A stretch of DNA of 64,000 nucleotides from Deinandra increscens subsp. villosa (Eukaryota; Streptophyta; Magnoliopsida; Asterales; Asteraceae). The notes beneath the pieces are model-generated. The model searched no databases. It was not told the DNA's origin and saw nothing but the letters and a program-made list of their open reading frames with translations. The DNA is taken from NCBI GenBank assembly GCA_039602395.1, contig JBCNJP010000012.1, forward strand, positions 28,134,454 through 28,198,453. The letters are read 5' to 3'. The position numbers and the translations under genes are program-made. Shown here one piece after another: positions 35,876 to 47,200 of this stretch; the stretch's first letter is position 1; every line of letters starts with the position of its first letter.

Positions 35876-37200
35876 GCCACCATCCCCACTTATCTCTATC
35901 TTCCGATAATCTAACGTCCTCAAGTAGCAACTGGCAATCATCAATTAGTGTCTTAATATGGTCTGGGATTGTATCAGTGTTCCATACCCATTTGAACATT
36001 GCTCCCTCACTAGTTTTGTTTATTCTATCCACAACCTTACAATTTTTTTCCGCTTCAAAACTATAAAGCTCCGGAAATGCGTCTTTAAGTCTTCCGATAC
36101 CCACCCAATTGTCCAACCAAAAATCAGCCAATTTTCAATTACCTAGCTTGCATCTCAATACCCTAAACGGGTTCACCCCCAATGTTTGAAGTTCCTCCGT
36201 TGATTTGACCACTTGTTTCCAAGGTCCATTGATCAATCGGTTGCAATTTATTGTCTCTCATCGCCTAGGTGTCGTATGTATTGCCATGATCACTTTAGCC
36301 CATAATGATTCCCTATCTTCTTTTATTCTATGTATCCATTTCACAAAAAGTCCAATATTCGTAGCTCTAATAGACCCTATGCCCATGCCCCCTTGTTCTT
36401 TTTGGCTAACATTCTGTCCCACGCAACCAATGAGATTGTTTTCCTATCAGCCCCCCTCCCCACACGAAGTTCCTTCTAATTCCCTTAATTTTTTAACCAC
36501 TTTCATCGGCATTCTGAATAAAGAAGTATAATATTGAGGTACTGCCCCCAGGACTACCTTCGCCAGTGTCACCCGACCCCCAAAAGTTAAATTTCTTTTC
36601 TTCCATGAAGATAATTTCTTTGAGACGTTGTTAATGACCAACTCCCAACTACTAACTCTATTCATGTTGCGCCCAATAGGCACCCCTAAGTTTTCAGCAT
36701 GAAGGTGCCCAACTTGGCAATGGAAAGTCGATTTTGCAAAATTATGGACAAAACAATGGAAAACACCCCATAATCCAGCCACGTATAATTTTGCAAAATC
36801 GACTTTATAGAAAACCGCCTCCCTCTTTGCCTTTTCAACCATGCAATTGTCTCATTTACTATCATAGGCCCATCTAATATATATCTTCCTTTTAGGAATG
36901 CAAACTGGGTACCACTTATCACTGAACCTATTACCTTGCTCAATCGAGTTGCCAAACACTTTGCAATGATTTTATAAATTGCCCCAATCAACGAATTAGG
37001 CCCAAAATCATCCACCCCTATTGAGTCTTTTTTCTTCGGACTGAGAGCGAGGAAAGCCGGATTGCATCCAAGGCTCACCTTTCCTGACTCAAAGAATTTT
37101 TCCATTACTCTATAACAATCCGTCGAAAACAAGTCCCAATATCTTTAAAAAAAATCCAAAATTGAAACCATCCGGCCCCGGGCTCTAATTCAGCTTTCAC
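35876..37200 (-). pseudogene. LINE reverse-transcriptase region (segment 3), RT core deleted
   Basis: Minus strand pieces in order: 37190-36800 with 'GPDGFNF', 'MEKFFESGKVSLGCNPAFLALSPKKKD', 'LIGAIYKIIAKCLATRLSKVIG' and 'GTQFAFLKGRYILDGPMIVNE', the N-terminal RT motifs. After 'YKVDFAKLY' near 36785 the sequence jumps to 'ENLGVPIG', which lies after the catalytic YADD motif in intact LINEs, so the palm is missing. It continues through 'SWKKRNLTFGGRVTLAKVVLGAVPQYYTSLF' and 'MADFWLDNWVG' to 'DKWGWW', where the Gypsy element interrupts. The protein is broken by several stops and frame changes. The endonuclease domain and 5' end are not visible. Confidence 0.88.
36724..36806. repeat. 22-bp perfect inverted repeat at the LINE deletion junction
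   Basis: aaagtcgattttgcaaaatt(at) at 36724-36745 is the exact reverse complement of 36785-36806, with a 39-bp spacer. One arm is the normal RT codons for KVDFAKL. The other arm is an inverted copy of the same codons. Confidence 0.85.
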
Positions 37201-37380
37201 TCTAATAAATGCTTAGGTTCTAATTCAGTTTTCACTCATTTTTCAGCCTATGCTTAAAGGCTTCATACCCAACGCAAGTTGTGTTTTACTCAATCTTGTT
37301 GGTCAGAAATATATTGGCTTGTCTTGTTTTTTTTTGTTTACGCAGTTCTCACAAAAAATGTGTTGTTCGCAGGATCCTTT

Positions 37381-37383
<3 letters not shown>
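37200..37383. other. Short unassigned stretch beside the LINE 5' truncation
   Basis: 'gctctaattcagctttcact' and 'ttctaattcagttttcact' repeat in tandem at about 37182-37235. Otherwise AT-rich with no gene. Confidence 0.4.

Positions 37384-37421
<38 letters not shown>
37384..37421. repeat. (TA)n microsatellite, left flank of an inserted element
   Basis: About 19 TA units directly abutting the element that starts GGGTTAGG. Confidence 0.95.
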
Positions 37422-37425
<4 letters not shown>

Positions 37426-38239
37426 TAGGTTCAAATGAGAACTTTTGAGAACCAAATCTCAACCACTAATTTTAGGTGAATGTGTGCTTATAGATATGCT
37501 AAATTACACAACTATTACAGTTGTGTAACAATTTTGAATTGAGCTATTGTGAAGTGTTTACAAGACTGTTACGGTGGTGTCACATGATATTGAATGATGT
37601 TGGTTGTATATTTCGATGTTATAATATGGATGATGGATAAGTGGTGAAAAAATCGATGGGGTTTGCAAGTGTGAAATCGACGATTATGAACACAAGTGGA
37701 GATCACAGATTATGGAGTTCGCAAATTAGAGTTCGAAAATTAGAGTTCGAAAATTAGAGTTCGTAGGATTAGGGTTAGGGGAAGTAAAAACATACGTATC
37801 TTGGACGCTTGGGTTGGGTGATTCGACACCATCAATTGTTTCATCAATTGTTTGATGATCTTGATTAGAATCAGAAGAATTAGAAGACATAATTTCGTAC
37901 TTGGCTTTTTACTTGATCTTGTATATCAATGGCGATAGTGGATTACGGTTTAAAGATGAAAAATGATGAAGACGAAGATCTGGAAACGTGGACGTGATTG
38001 TAGATTCAATCGTGATTAGGGTTAAATGATATGATAAAAGAACGTAAATGAGATCCCAGGAAATTAGTTGAATTAGTTAAATGAAATTAAAGAAAAAGGT
38101 TTACCAAAATAGAATATGGAAAGTTACCATGTTACCCTTAAAATAAAAGATAAAAAACAAAAAGGAAGAAATAATGTGATTGCTTTAATTGGGTTTTCCA
38201 GGTTTCTCAAAACGTAATGGGTTTTCCATTGATCTTCTT

Positions 38240-38241
<2 letters not shown>
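37422..38241. mobile_element. Non-autonomous element inserted within a (TA)n tract
   Basis: 820 bp between two (TA)n runs (37384-37421 and 38242-38293), beginning GGGTTAGGTTCAAATGAGAA and ending AAGATC...CTTCTTCC on the plus strand. The ends are only weakly inverted. The simplest reading is insertion at TA inside one long microsatellite. It contains 'gagttcgaaaattagagttcg' short tandem copies near 37712-37765. No intact ORF. Confidence 0.6.

Positions 38242-38293
<52 letters not shown>
38242..38293. repeat. (TA)n microsatellite, right flank
   Basis: About 26 TA units. Confidence 0.95.
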
Positions 38294-38294
<1 letters not shown>

Positions 38295-38297
<3 letters not shown>

Positions 38298-39330
38298 GAA
38301 CCTTTATTCATCATGCAACATCAAGCAATCAACTTTAACCACCTAAACCCTAGATATAACATAAATAAGTCACTTTTAACAACATGCATGCATAAAAATT
38401 AAACCTTTTTAGCAACTCATGGAAGACTCATCATCCACATCATAAAGGTTCAAACATTAGTCATAAAGATTACATTTTTATCATGGAAATCACTAAATCT
38501 AAACATACCAAAGCATGCATGGCCAAGATTTAACATAAAGGTCAAATCTGGAAGCATGTAAAGCAAGTAAACAAGGATCTAGGGTTTACCAATCAAAGAG
38601 GATGATGAAGGATGATGATTTAAGCAAGAATCCACACAAGAACCACCAAAATCCTTCAAAGGATGATGATGTAGGGCTAGGACAGCAGCTAAAACGACTA
38701 GGATTTGATTATGAGTGATGAAATGAACAAATTAGGGGCTAATGATGCTTAAATAGGAGGAGAATTAGGGTTTGCTAACTTTGCTACCTATGGCGTATTG
38801 CCACAGATGCCCACCTAGGCTGCGGCGTATCTCCACGAGCCCCAAGTTAGTCACCTTGCCTAATTCTTGTTCGTTTTTTTGATGTTTTGGTCATGGATTT
38901 CCACGATTTAATTTTTATTTATTCTCAATCATATTCACCACATTCAAGCAAATAAAAATAAGTATAAAACATGCCATATATTGAAATACATTCAAATGAT
39001 TAAATTCACATAAAACGTTTTCAGGCAAATTAACGCACGTATCACTTTTGGGTTAATCACTAACGTTCATGACTCGACTTTATGTGTGATGTTTTGTGAT
39101 GTTATTTAGGGTTACTAGACTCCACAATATACTCATTTTGACATACCATACTCAAATACGTGATCTCCCGGTTAAAATTGAAATCGCTCAGAAATTACCG
39201 AACTTCCATTATTTGCGTCTTAAACCTTAAACTTCCGCATATCCTCACTAGTATTTACTTGTGTGCGTGACTAGAATTACCCACAAGCATCATACATGTT
39301 TAGATTACTCGAGTTACTCGTGTTGGATAT
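38295..39330 (-). mobile_element. Gypsy-type LTR fragment, minus orientation
   Basis: Noncoding. On the minus strand a TATTTAA box-like word (about 38750) lies downstream of 'gagatacgccgcag' and 'gcaatacgcc', the same relative arrangement as in other LTRs here. Block 39044-39298 recurs at 40562-40815. Ends are not precisely defined. Confidence 0.55.
39044..39298. repeat. Direct repeat copy A (about 255 bp)
   Basis: Shares ttttgggttaatcactaacg through cccacaagcatcat with 40562-40815 at roughly 93% identity by eye. Confidence 0.85.
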
Positions 39331-39639
39331 TAGGTGTCCTGACCCGACATTTAATGTAACCGACCCGGTTTTGACCCGGAAGAGTTACACCGGAGTCAAC
39401 GAACTAAATAATTAATTACTTGTTAATTAATTAATTTAAACGGTTAAAATAAATAAATACTAGTTATTTATTTATTTAAATGTAACGAAACAAAGTTTAT
39501 CGTAAATAGTTTACGGTAAAATTTAACGGGATATTATCTAGTCGTTACCGGTTTAACGGACTAGTAATATCATTGGGTTTAGAGTGACGGACCACGAAAT
39601 AGGCTCAGGTTTCCTAAAAGCCCATCGAGAATAATTAAA

Positions 39640-40325
39640 ATGAGAGATTAGGGAGGAAAACCCCAATCACGATTTTTGGCCTCCTCTCCTCGTCGTCGTC
39701 CCCCTCCCCCTCTCTCTTTCTTGTTCGACGCAAACCACCACCACCATCGTATTCGTCGCTTGCCACTGCTACCATGGTGAAGCGTGATCCAAGGTTGATC
39801 GCTGCAGCGTTGAAGTTAGAGACCGCCTCTGCAGCCGCAGAAGAGAGGGCAGCGGCCTCCGCCGCCACCGCCAAGGCCGCCGTCGCCGTCGATCTTTTCG
39901 GGGAGGACCACCATGATGTGGTTCTCGCTTTACCCGCATCACCGAGGCCCATGTTTGAGCCCTCGGGTTCCGCCACCGTCCAATCCGGTGAAAGCTCCAA
40001 GTGACCGGCGCCACTTTATGCCGCCGCCGTTGCCCCACTTGCTCCGTCGCTTCCACACACGACGGACGAAATCGAAGTAACATCGGTTTCGTCGTCTTGC
40101 ACGTAGAAATCGTTTGATTGGAATGCCATGATTCATGGCATGGCTTCGTTACCGCCACCATCGCCGGTTCATCCGATGAACGCGCCGGTGGTGCCGGAAG
40201 CGCCCCGTCTTCACAGTCGGTTGAAGATTTTACTCGCCGGTTCGAGTCGGGTGTTACAGTTTACCCTAGCGCCAGTTCGTCGACCCCGGTGTCTCGAACG
40301 GATGTTCGGACTCCGCCAAGGTATA
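39640..40325 (+). other. GC-rich, gene-like stretch with possible splice donor
   Basis: After a leader-like 'gagattagggaggaaaacccc' the composition turns GC-rich. ATG 39774 opens a 76-codon ORF, Ala-rich in the middle (AAAEERAAASAATAKAAVAV), closing at 40004. A second frame (40118-40330) carries 'SQSVEDFTRRFESGVTVYP' and reaches PPR|gtatatc near 40321, a plausible donor. AT-rich intron-like DNA follows to 40560. I do not recognise the protein. It could be a captured or decayed first exon, or the leader of an LTR element. Confidence 0.35.
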
Positions 40326-40561
40326 TCTAACTTGCTTAGATATTTAATTATTTATTTTTCTGTATATACGCGTACACGGTGATCAGATCCTGTCTACGTT
40401 TTTACTAATTCGCGTTGTAAAACGATTTTCCGCTTCGTAATCAATTCTGATTAATTAACCCGTAAATTTACTCGGTAATAAATTAAAACGGGCAACCCGG
40501 ATACCCACTTAAAACCCAACAACTCGGTTAAACTTAAACAACGAGACGTTCGATATAGTAA

Positions 40562-40815
40562 TTACTTTTGGGTTAATCACTAACGTTTTATGACTCGACA
40601 TTACGTGTGATGTTTTGTGATGTGATTTAAGGTTACTAGACTCCACAATATACTCATTTTGACATACCATACTCAAATACATGATCTCCCCGTTAAATAT
40701 GAAATCGCTCGGAAATTACCGAACTTCCATTATTTGCGTTTTAAACCTTGAACTTCCGCATATCCTCACTAGTACTTACTTGTGTGCGTGACTAGTATTA
40801 CCCACAAGCATCATG
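40562..40815. repeat. Direct repeat copy B (about 254 bp)
   Basis: Matches 39044-39298. The homology ends sharply at 'aagcatcat', where LINE sequence begins. Confidence 0.85.
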
Positions 40816-40829
40816 TTGGTCGATTCTGT

Positions 40830-41395
40830 TACTCCTTTCTTTCTTATTTCTTTTTATCTCTCTTCTAATACTTTATATTCTGTTACAAATGCATTGTCCT
40901 AACACTACTTCATTTAAATCCTTAATTGCTTTATGTAAACTGTTCCAAGCACCTAACCAACTAGCTTTAACCCACACTCCATGCCAACCCCTACCGTTGC
41001 TGTGAATTGGCTCAATTGTTCGCTGCCACAACTTGTTTGGTTTGGTTTTATACCTTCACGACCATTTCTCCGTGAGCACTTTATTAATGTCACTCAAATT
41101 TCAAACTCACAAGCCCCCATTATCCTTTGGTAGCACCACTTTAGTAGGCCCCCATTATCAACGGGGATAAAGGTCCCCCCTGCCTAATGCCTCTTGAGTA
41201 GTTAAATTCTCTCATAGGAGCTCCATTGACTAAACCGATGCTCTTGAAGATTTCAAAATACCTTTAACCCAACTTCTCCACTTATGTGAAAAACCCCATT
41301 TGTTGTTGGACTCTGTTAATGAATTCCCAGTTAATACAATCGTATGCCTTTTTAAAATCTATTTTAACAAAAAATATGTTTTTTGTTTCATTTTC
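40830..41395 (-). pseudogene. LINE reverse-transcriptase fragment
   Basis: Minus strand from 41395: 'FVKIDFKKAYDCINWEFI...VQQQMGF', a clear LINE RT block A. It is followed after a gap by an 'RQGGPLSP'-like motif at about 41185. Then comes 'RYKTKPNKLWQRTIEPIHSNGRGWHGVWVK' (about 41070-40965), which lies between RT and the zinc-binding domain in intact LINEs. Large internal deletions and frame changes are present. Confidence 0.75.
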
Positions 41396-42780
41396 CTAGC
41401 CGTTGTCATGGTCATGTCAGGGCACCAATGAACGAAACTTGACTTGCCCGAATTGTAGATACTAACACGCACACATAAAACGGTTATGTTTTTAGAGTCA
41501 ACGGTCTTGACTCACTAACAACTTTATTTGTTGACAAATTTAGCTCGTGTTGTAGGTAACTAAATGCATGTGGCGGGCTTAAGAAGGAATAAGGAGGTCA
41601 AGACAGAGGAAGATCGTGTTAGCTAGTGACATGTTGTTCAGAGTAGTTAAACAGTAAATTACCGGAACCGCGTTTTGTATAATTAACCCTTTATAGTGTT
41701 GTAGTCATAGCCATGTCCAGGTTGATGAGTGATCAAGACCATAAAAGATGACTTTTGCAACTCATCAAGTTAAGTATACATATGAGAAGGTTTGAAGAAA
41801 TTTAATAAAATTATAACTTTGAATAATTAAAACTTTTAAAAATATGCTTAAAAGATAAATATGTAATGAGTTTGGTTATACATATAAATTATTATTGAAT
41901 CAATCTTTGGTGAGGTTATTGTGATAAGTTTCGTTTGAATAAGAAGGATAAAAAGGAAACATGGCCATTAGATCTTCAATTAAATGAAGATCTATGGCCC
42001 AAAATTTTCCTGTGTAGGATTAAGAGAAAAACTAAAAAAAATAACAAAAGATAGAAGGGCATTTTTGACTTTTTATCAATTCCCCCCAATTTTTAAACCT
42101 TCATAACTCTTAAATACGACATTATTATTTTTTTTAAATTACACCATAAAAACGAGCGTTTCTTATCTTTAAAACGCGTACAGTGTTGTTATATATAAAA
42201 TTAATTTTTTTTACTCTTTCGATTGTATCAAAATGTTCACATAATTGTGTCATTGTGTTAAAATGTTTAGATCATTGTGTCATATTGTGTCAAAAATGTT
42301 CAGAGCATTGTGTCATATTTTTTTAATTTTTTTTATTTTTAAATTAACTATCGGGTTCTTTTAAAACTTATTTTCACCAAAACTTGGTTATTTTGAGAAC
42401 TTTTAATTGAAAGGACGACAATACGACAAAAGTTGGTACACAAGATTATTTTGAGAATTTTTTTTAAATTATTATTTGAACTTGATACCTTACTAACACT
42501 AGATGTAGCGATCCGTATTTTGCGGCGGGCCATTTTAATATTTGCTAGAAGTAGTAACCGTTGTTGTGGGGACATCGCGAGTATAAGAAACAGTTAGATT
42601 GTTATAACACCACATAAAGGAAATGAAAATAAAAAAAAACTATATGTAACAACCAAAACGCTTAAAACTAAAACTTTGTAACACCAATAACAAAGCACCA
42701 ATCGTTTTATCAAAATAATTTGGATATATTAAAAAAACAAAAAAATTATAAGAAGAAAACGATTAAATAATCTAAAGGCT
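41396..42780. other. AT-rich intergenic DNA with a possible LTR remnant
   Basis: 41490-41600 has 'gactcactaacaactttatt ... gttgacaa ... gtgttgtaggt', resembling the 3' part of the Gypsy LTRs here, but no ends were found. 42220-42320 repeats 'attgtgtcat' and 'aaaatgttca' four times. No gene. Confidence 0.5.
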
Positions 42781-42997
42781 TATAGGATTTTAATAATCCA
42801 AGTTATGCCCTTTTGGCCGATAATAATCCAATTACGAAATTTCCCCACATTAATCCCATTTATTAAGGTATTGAATTTCATTGGACCCCCGTTAAGTTTT
42901 CCTTAACTCCGTTAGTGGTTTGCTGACGTGGCATCTTATGTGTCATTTTTAACCAAGTTAGTACAAATGAGGGACTCTTTTATAAGTTTTTTAAATT

Positions 42998-43013
42998 GGG
43001 GGGGGGGGGGGGG
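42998..43013. repeat. Poly-G tract (16 G)
   Basis: Sixteen consecutive G just inside the left part of the Mutator-like element. Confidence 0.9.
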
Positions 43014-43229
43014 ACCCACCCCTCGAACGCCTTCAGAAGTGGTCCGCCACAACTGAAAAGTGAATCAATCGAGTAATTAGTATGAAACTCGGGATTCAGA
43101 AGCATCATCAAACAAATCTGAACTTGAATAATCATTCAGGATTAACCAGGGGAAGATACTGCTGTATCCGACATCGTCTCCGGCGAGCCTATGACCTCCA
43201 TCAAGAAACCTCTAGTCACGCCGCCATAG

Positions 43230-43412
43230 GTGGAAGGTCATCGGAAACCCGAAATCGATAAGCAACAAAGCATCGAGCTAGCCTCCGGTGCGTTAGAAAT
43301 TGTTCGTCTCCATCAAAGAGACACCGTAGTCGCCATCCTCGCGCGTATCAACGATGCTATCCAATGGCTGTTGGAAAAAGATGAAGCCGCCTTGAAACTA
43401 GTCGCCATATAA
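43230..43412 (+). pseudogene. Captured gene fragment candidate inside the Mutator-like element
   Basis: A 60-codon ORF, with residues such as KPEIDKQQSIELASGALEIV, RLHQRDTVVAILARINDAI and QWLLEKDEAALKLVAI. The same frame is open further upstream to about 43150 ('DIVSGEPMTSIKKPLVTPP') except for one TAG at 43227-43229, and codon use is coding-like. It would form an amphipathic helix-rich peptide. I do not recognise the parent gene. 43421-43620 downstream is G-rich (ggtggtgga, ggggaggagaagag) with no convincing frame. Confidence 0.45.
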
Positions 43413-43885
43413 TCGCAGGTTTGGGGGAAACTCGTTTTCGATTTTGCAGATGGGCGAAGAGAAGAGATGGTGATAGGTGGTCAACGATGGTGCTCATTGT
43501 GGTGGTGGAGATGGGGGAGGAGAAGAGATGTGTGGTGATAGTTGGCGGTGGCAGTGTGGCGAGGGATGGTCAGGCCAGGGGTGTGGTGGAGAAGGGCGGT
43601 CGCCGACCTTTTCTTCCTCCCAAAACCTAATATCTTAAAAGAAATTAAAGTTATAAAAATTACCAAAACAATCCTAATTCTAATAAGTTTATTAAAAAAA
43701 GCACATAGAATGACACGTCAGTAAATACTAATGGAGTTAAGAAAAACTTAACGGGGGTTCAATGAAATCCAACAACTTAATAATTGGGATTAATGTGGGA
43801 AAATTTCATAATTGAGATTATTATCGGCCAAAGGGGCATAAACTAAATTAATAAAATCCAATAAAGATAAGTATTGAAACGTTGC

Positions 43886-43972
43886 AATTTAATCCACCCA
43901 TGAATATTTTATGTGAATTTAATCCACCCATGAATATTTTATGTGAATTTAATCATACATAGAATATTTTTT
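43886..43972. repeat. 30-bp tandem repeat, two exact copies plus a diverged third
   Basis: The unit aatttaatccacccatgaat(attttatgtg) starts at 43886 and 43916. A degenerate third copy starts at 43946. Confidence 0.9.
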
Positions 43973-44003
43973 TGCAGTTTAATCAAAGTCATTAAAAGAT
44001 TCA

Positions 44004-44221
44004 TGTTGAATAACAACGACCCATTAGCAATCTACATATATATACTATTAGATCATCATAGGAATATAGAGAGAAAGAGAATGTAGAGGGTAATATCTCA
44101 TATCTTCATTCATATACATCATATACAAATGCCACTATTTATAAGGCTAGGATAATAATACATCAAAATGGTAATGGAGAGTTAAGAATATGGATAGTCA
44201 CTACAATAACTATTCATAATA
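44004..44221 (-). repeat. 3' LTR of the rearranged Copia element
   Basis: 218 bp next to the purine tract. Only its first 22 bp recur at 46490-46511. Confidence 0.8.
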
Positions 44222-47200
44222 CTCCCCCTTGACTATCCATAGAATGAAATATATTATTCTTTCAATACGCTTGGAGATGTTGCCTCATTAAAAACCTTGC
44301 TAGGAAAACCCAGTGGGACAAAACCATAGCTAAGGGAAAAAGAGTGCAACGCGTATTGTCTCCCCCAGATTATGACATGTATCATTTATTTGAGTAGCAT
44401 CGATCTTCTGTGAAAATTTGCTCAGTACTTTTGCAGCAGCTGATTTGCTTCTTGATCTCTTGATGTGTAATTCCTTAAGCTGACCAATGTTATATGCTCC
44501 TTTTGTAAAACTCCCAAATTTTAGCAAATTGTGTTTTAAATTTAACACAATAGCCGATTGTAGTAGGAAGTGACATTCCCAAAGGTAGTTGACTTCATTT
44601 CTCAGCTCCAGTTATCGTTCTTCTCAATATAGTTCCAACAAACCGCAAACATGTTCACTGCGTCACGTCTCATCTCATAGATACAAGATCCAAAATAGTG
44701 TTGTATAACAATGTTGTATTACCTGCATCTTAATGACTAACAAAACTTTTCCGATGGGTTAGTAAAATATAAGTCTATACCTTTATACCTCCAGAAAAAA
44801 ATATTCCAACGTCTCATCATTGGACATAGGCAATATTGTGCAAATAAATTTTAATAAATGATATATCTAAAAAGAAATGCCAATGCAACAACTCCACATA
44901 GTTTTAGTACTTCCACATAAAAAATCCATTCTTCGAAACTGGTCATTTTCTATATCAAATAATCTGACAATCTTTAGCGTATATGATGGATAAGTATATT
45001 CTGGTGTATGGACCATTTTGTATTTCGAGATAATCATGCGTCGATATGAAACTTAACAAAACTATTTTTAGTCCATACACATAACATGATAAATTTTCAT
45101 AATATATTCTCAAGGCTTTATAAAAAGCTTAACACATTTATAATCCATCAACAATCTATTATGGACTAATTTCTTTCCATCTTGACTAATTGTGCATAGC
45201 ATTCACTCATGCGGAGTTTGGATAAAATTAATCTTTTAACAAATCATTTTAACATTGATAATATTATACCATTCTTATCGATGGTTTTAATGACATATCA
45301 TGTCATCATGTGATGTTTAATGGTGCACAAGGATTATATATTTAAGATGTTTCAAACACCTTCACGTATTCAACTGTCTTGGGGGTTTATATATACTTCT
45401 GATTACATTTAAGCATTCAACGTATACAAAGAATCGTAACGTATTCGGATTCGTTCGTGTATACACCAATCATAACGTTCTTGAGAACTTACTCTATATT
45501 ATTATGGCACTTTAAAGCCTCCAAAGATTTCATGTATCATCATCAAGTGAGCCATATACCTAGGATATCATGATATTCATAAGACGCATATCAATTCTCT
45601 ATTGTATTACCAGACTAATAAACTGTTGGAATCTCATTGCATCTACCACCGGAGAATATGTCTCCTCATAATCAAACTTAGGTCTTTACAAAAATCATTG
45701 TGCCACCAATCATGATTTTGTATAATAGACCCGTTTATATCCAACATATTAGAGAATTTAACTCTGCATGGTGTGCGTCTTTCCATTTTGGCCAATTAAT
45801 TCGACTTTTCATCACAGGCAGATCTTAATTCTTGATCCTTATCCTTTTTATTATTTCTAGCGCTTATTATATCCAAAATATTATCGACGTCAATTTTGTT
45901 TCGATTCTATATATGTTTAGACATGATATAATTTATTGAGATCTCTTCATCATTATTCAGGTACCTGAGGTTCTTCTGGAACCATCATGTCTAATGTTTC
46001 TTTAAGCAACTTTTCTACTAGTACCTCGACTTGACCATCTTCATTAGTTGCTCCAAAATCTTGAGGATATTTTATTCTTGAAATCGACTAGTCTACCATG
46101 ATTCAAACATGCCATAGACTTATTATCAATATTAATTTGTCCCTGTAGGACACCAATCTTAATTGGAGCATTAGCAGCTGGTATATATGACATAGTCATT
46201 TTTTAAGGTCAGTGAGTGTGTCTGGTAATTGATACACTAATCTTGGTAAATGAAGTATCTATTAAATTCTAGTTCACCATGGTTCAGTTTAAGGATCAAA
46301 ATGATACACTGATAATTCATTCCAACTTATTCACTTTCCAACTGCTTTAATCTCCCCCTAATGTTGGGAAAATTTGTTTCATGTAAACGTAAATATGAGT
46401 TGTAAAATAAATCTATCACTATTGATAGTGATTCATACCCAACATTTTTTCCTAACCTCATTTGAGGTCCAATCTTTGTGCTGATAACGTGTTGAATAAC
46501 AACGACCCATTTTAATCGGTAAATAGTTCCCTTAAGAGCAGATATTACATGTTTGTTATCAATTTAAAGAATCTTCTAACATTCAGTATGTTTCACATCA
46601 TCATTGACTTGGTGTGATCTAACCGGTCATGCCAATAATATAATCATGATCTATAAACTTTCAGTTTATGATCGTATATGCTTTAGTCGCACTCATGCTT
46701 ATTTAATAAGCGACTAAAATACAAGAGAATGAAGTGTCAATTCAAACATTCATGTAATGCCGCATTTCTGATCTTCACAATTTATATTCATATGATCATT
46801 CTCCTTTTTTTTTTTGCCACTGTGGTGGTCGATCACATTATCGTCATGAATATCATTACAATCTCTTCAATTACATTCATGATCATGATCATTACACCGA
46901 CGAATATAAATTCACATTCACTTCAAGGAATGGAATAAAACCAAGCAGGTTTCATGATTTTCTCAAACATATGGATATGAAATCCTTCATACTTTTACAT
47001 ATTATTGATACTTCATAAGCATACTAAATGTATTAAAACATAAATTGTTTTGTCCAATTTTTTCTCATAATAATCTTTTCATTTAATAATATCAATTGAG
47101 AAGTATATATATGTCTGAATTATTCAAGACTTACTGGCCTTGGATCTTATGATCTTTCGTCAATCGAAAATGATATATAGGAAGTGTGAGACTCCATGTG

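Larger units (their letters stand above)
42781..43863. mobile_element. Long-TIR Mutator-like element carrying coding-like DNA (Pack-MULE candidate)
   Basis: About 135 bp at the left (from tataggattttaataatcc) and right (reverse complement from tattggattttattaattt) are inverted copies at roughly 80% identity. They include 'ttatgccc(t)tttggccgataataat' and 'cccccgttaagtttt'. The centre (43020-43620) is GC-rich and unlike the AT-rich surroundings. No transposase is present. A TSD could not be recognised, so superfamily assignment rests on TIR length. Confidence 0.7.

Noticed and set aside
37700..37790. Telomere-like TTAGGG words as an interstitial telomere
   Set aside because: Only isolated 'ttagggttagggg' words occur. 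The plant telomere unit is TTTAGGG in long runs, which are absent.
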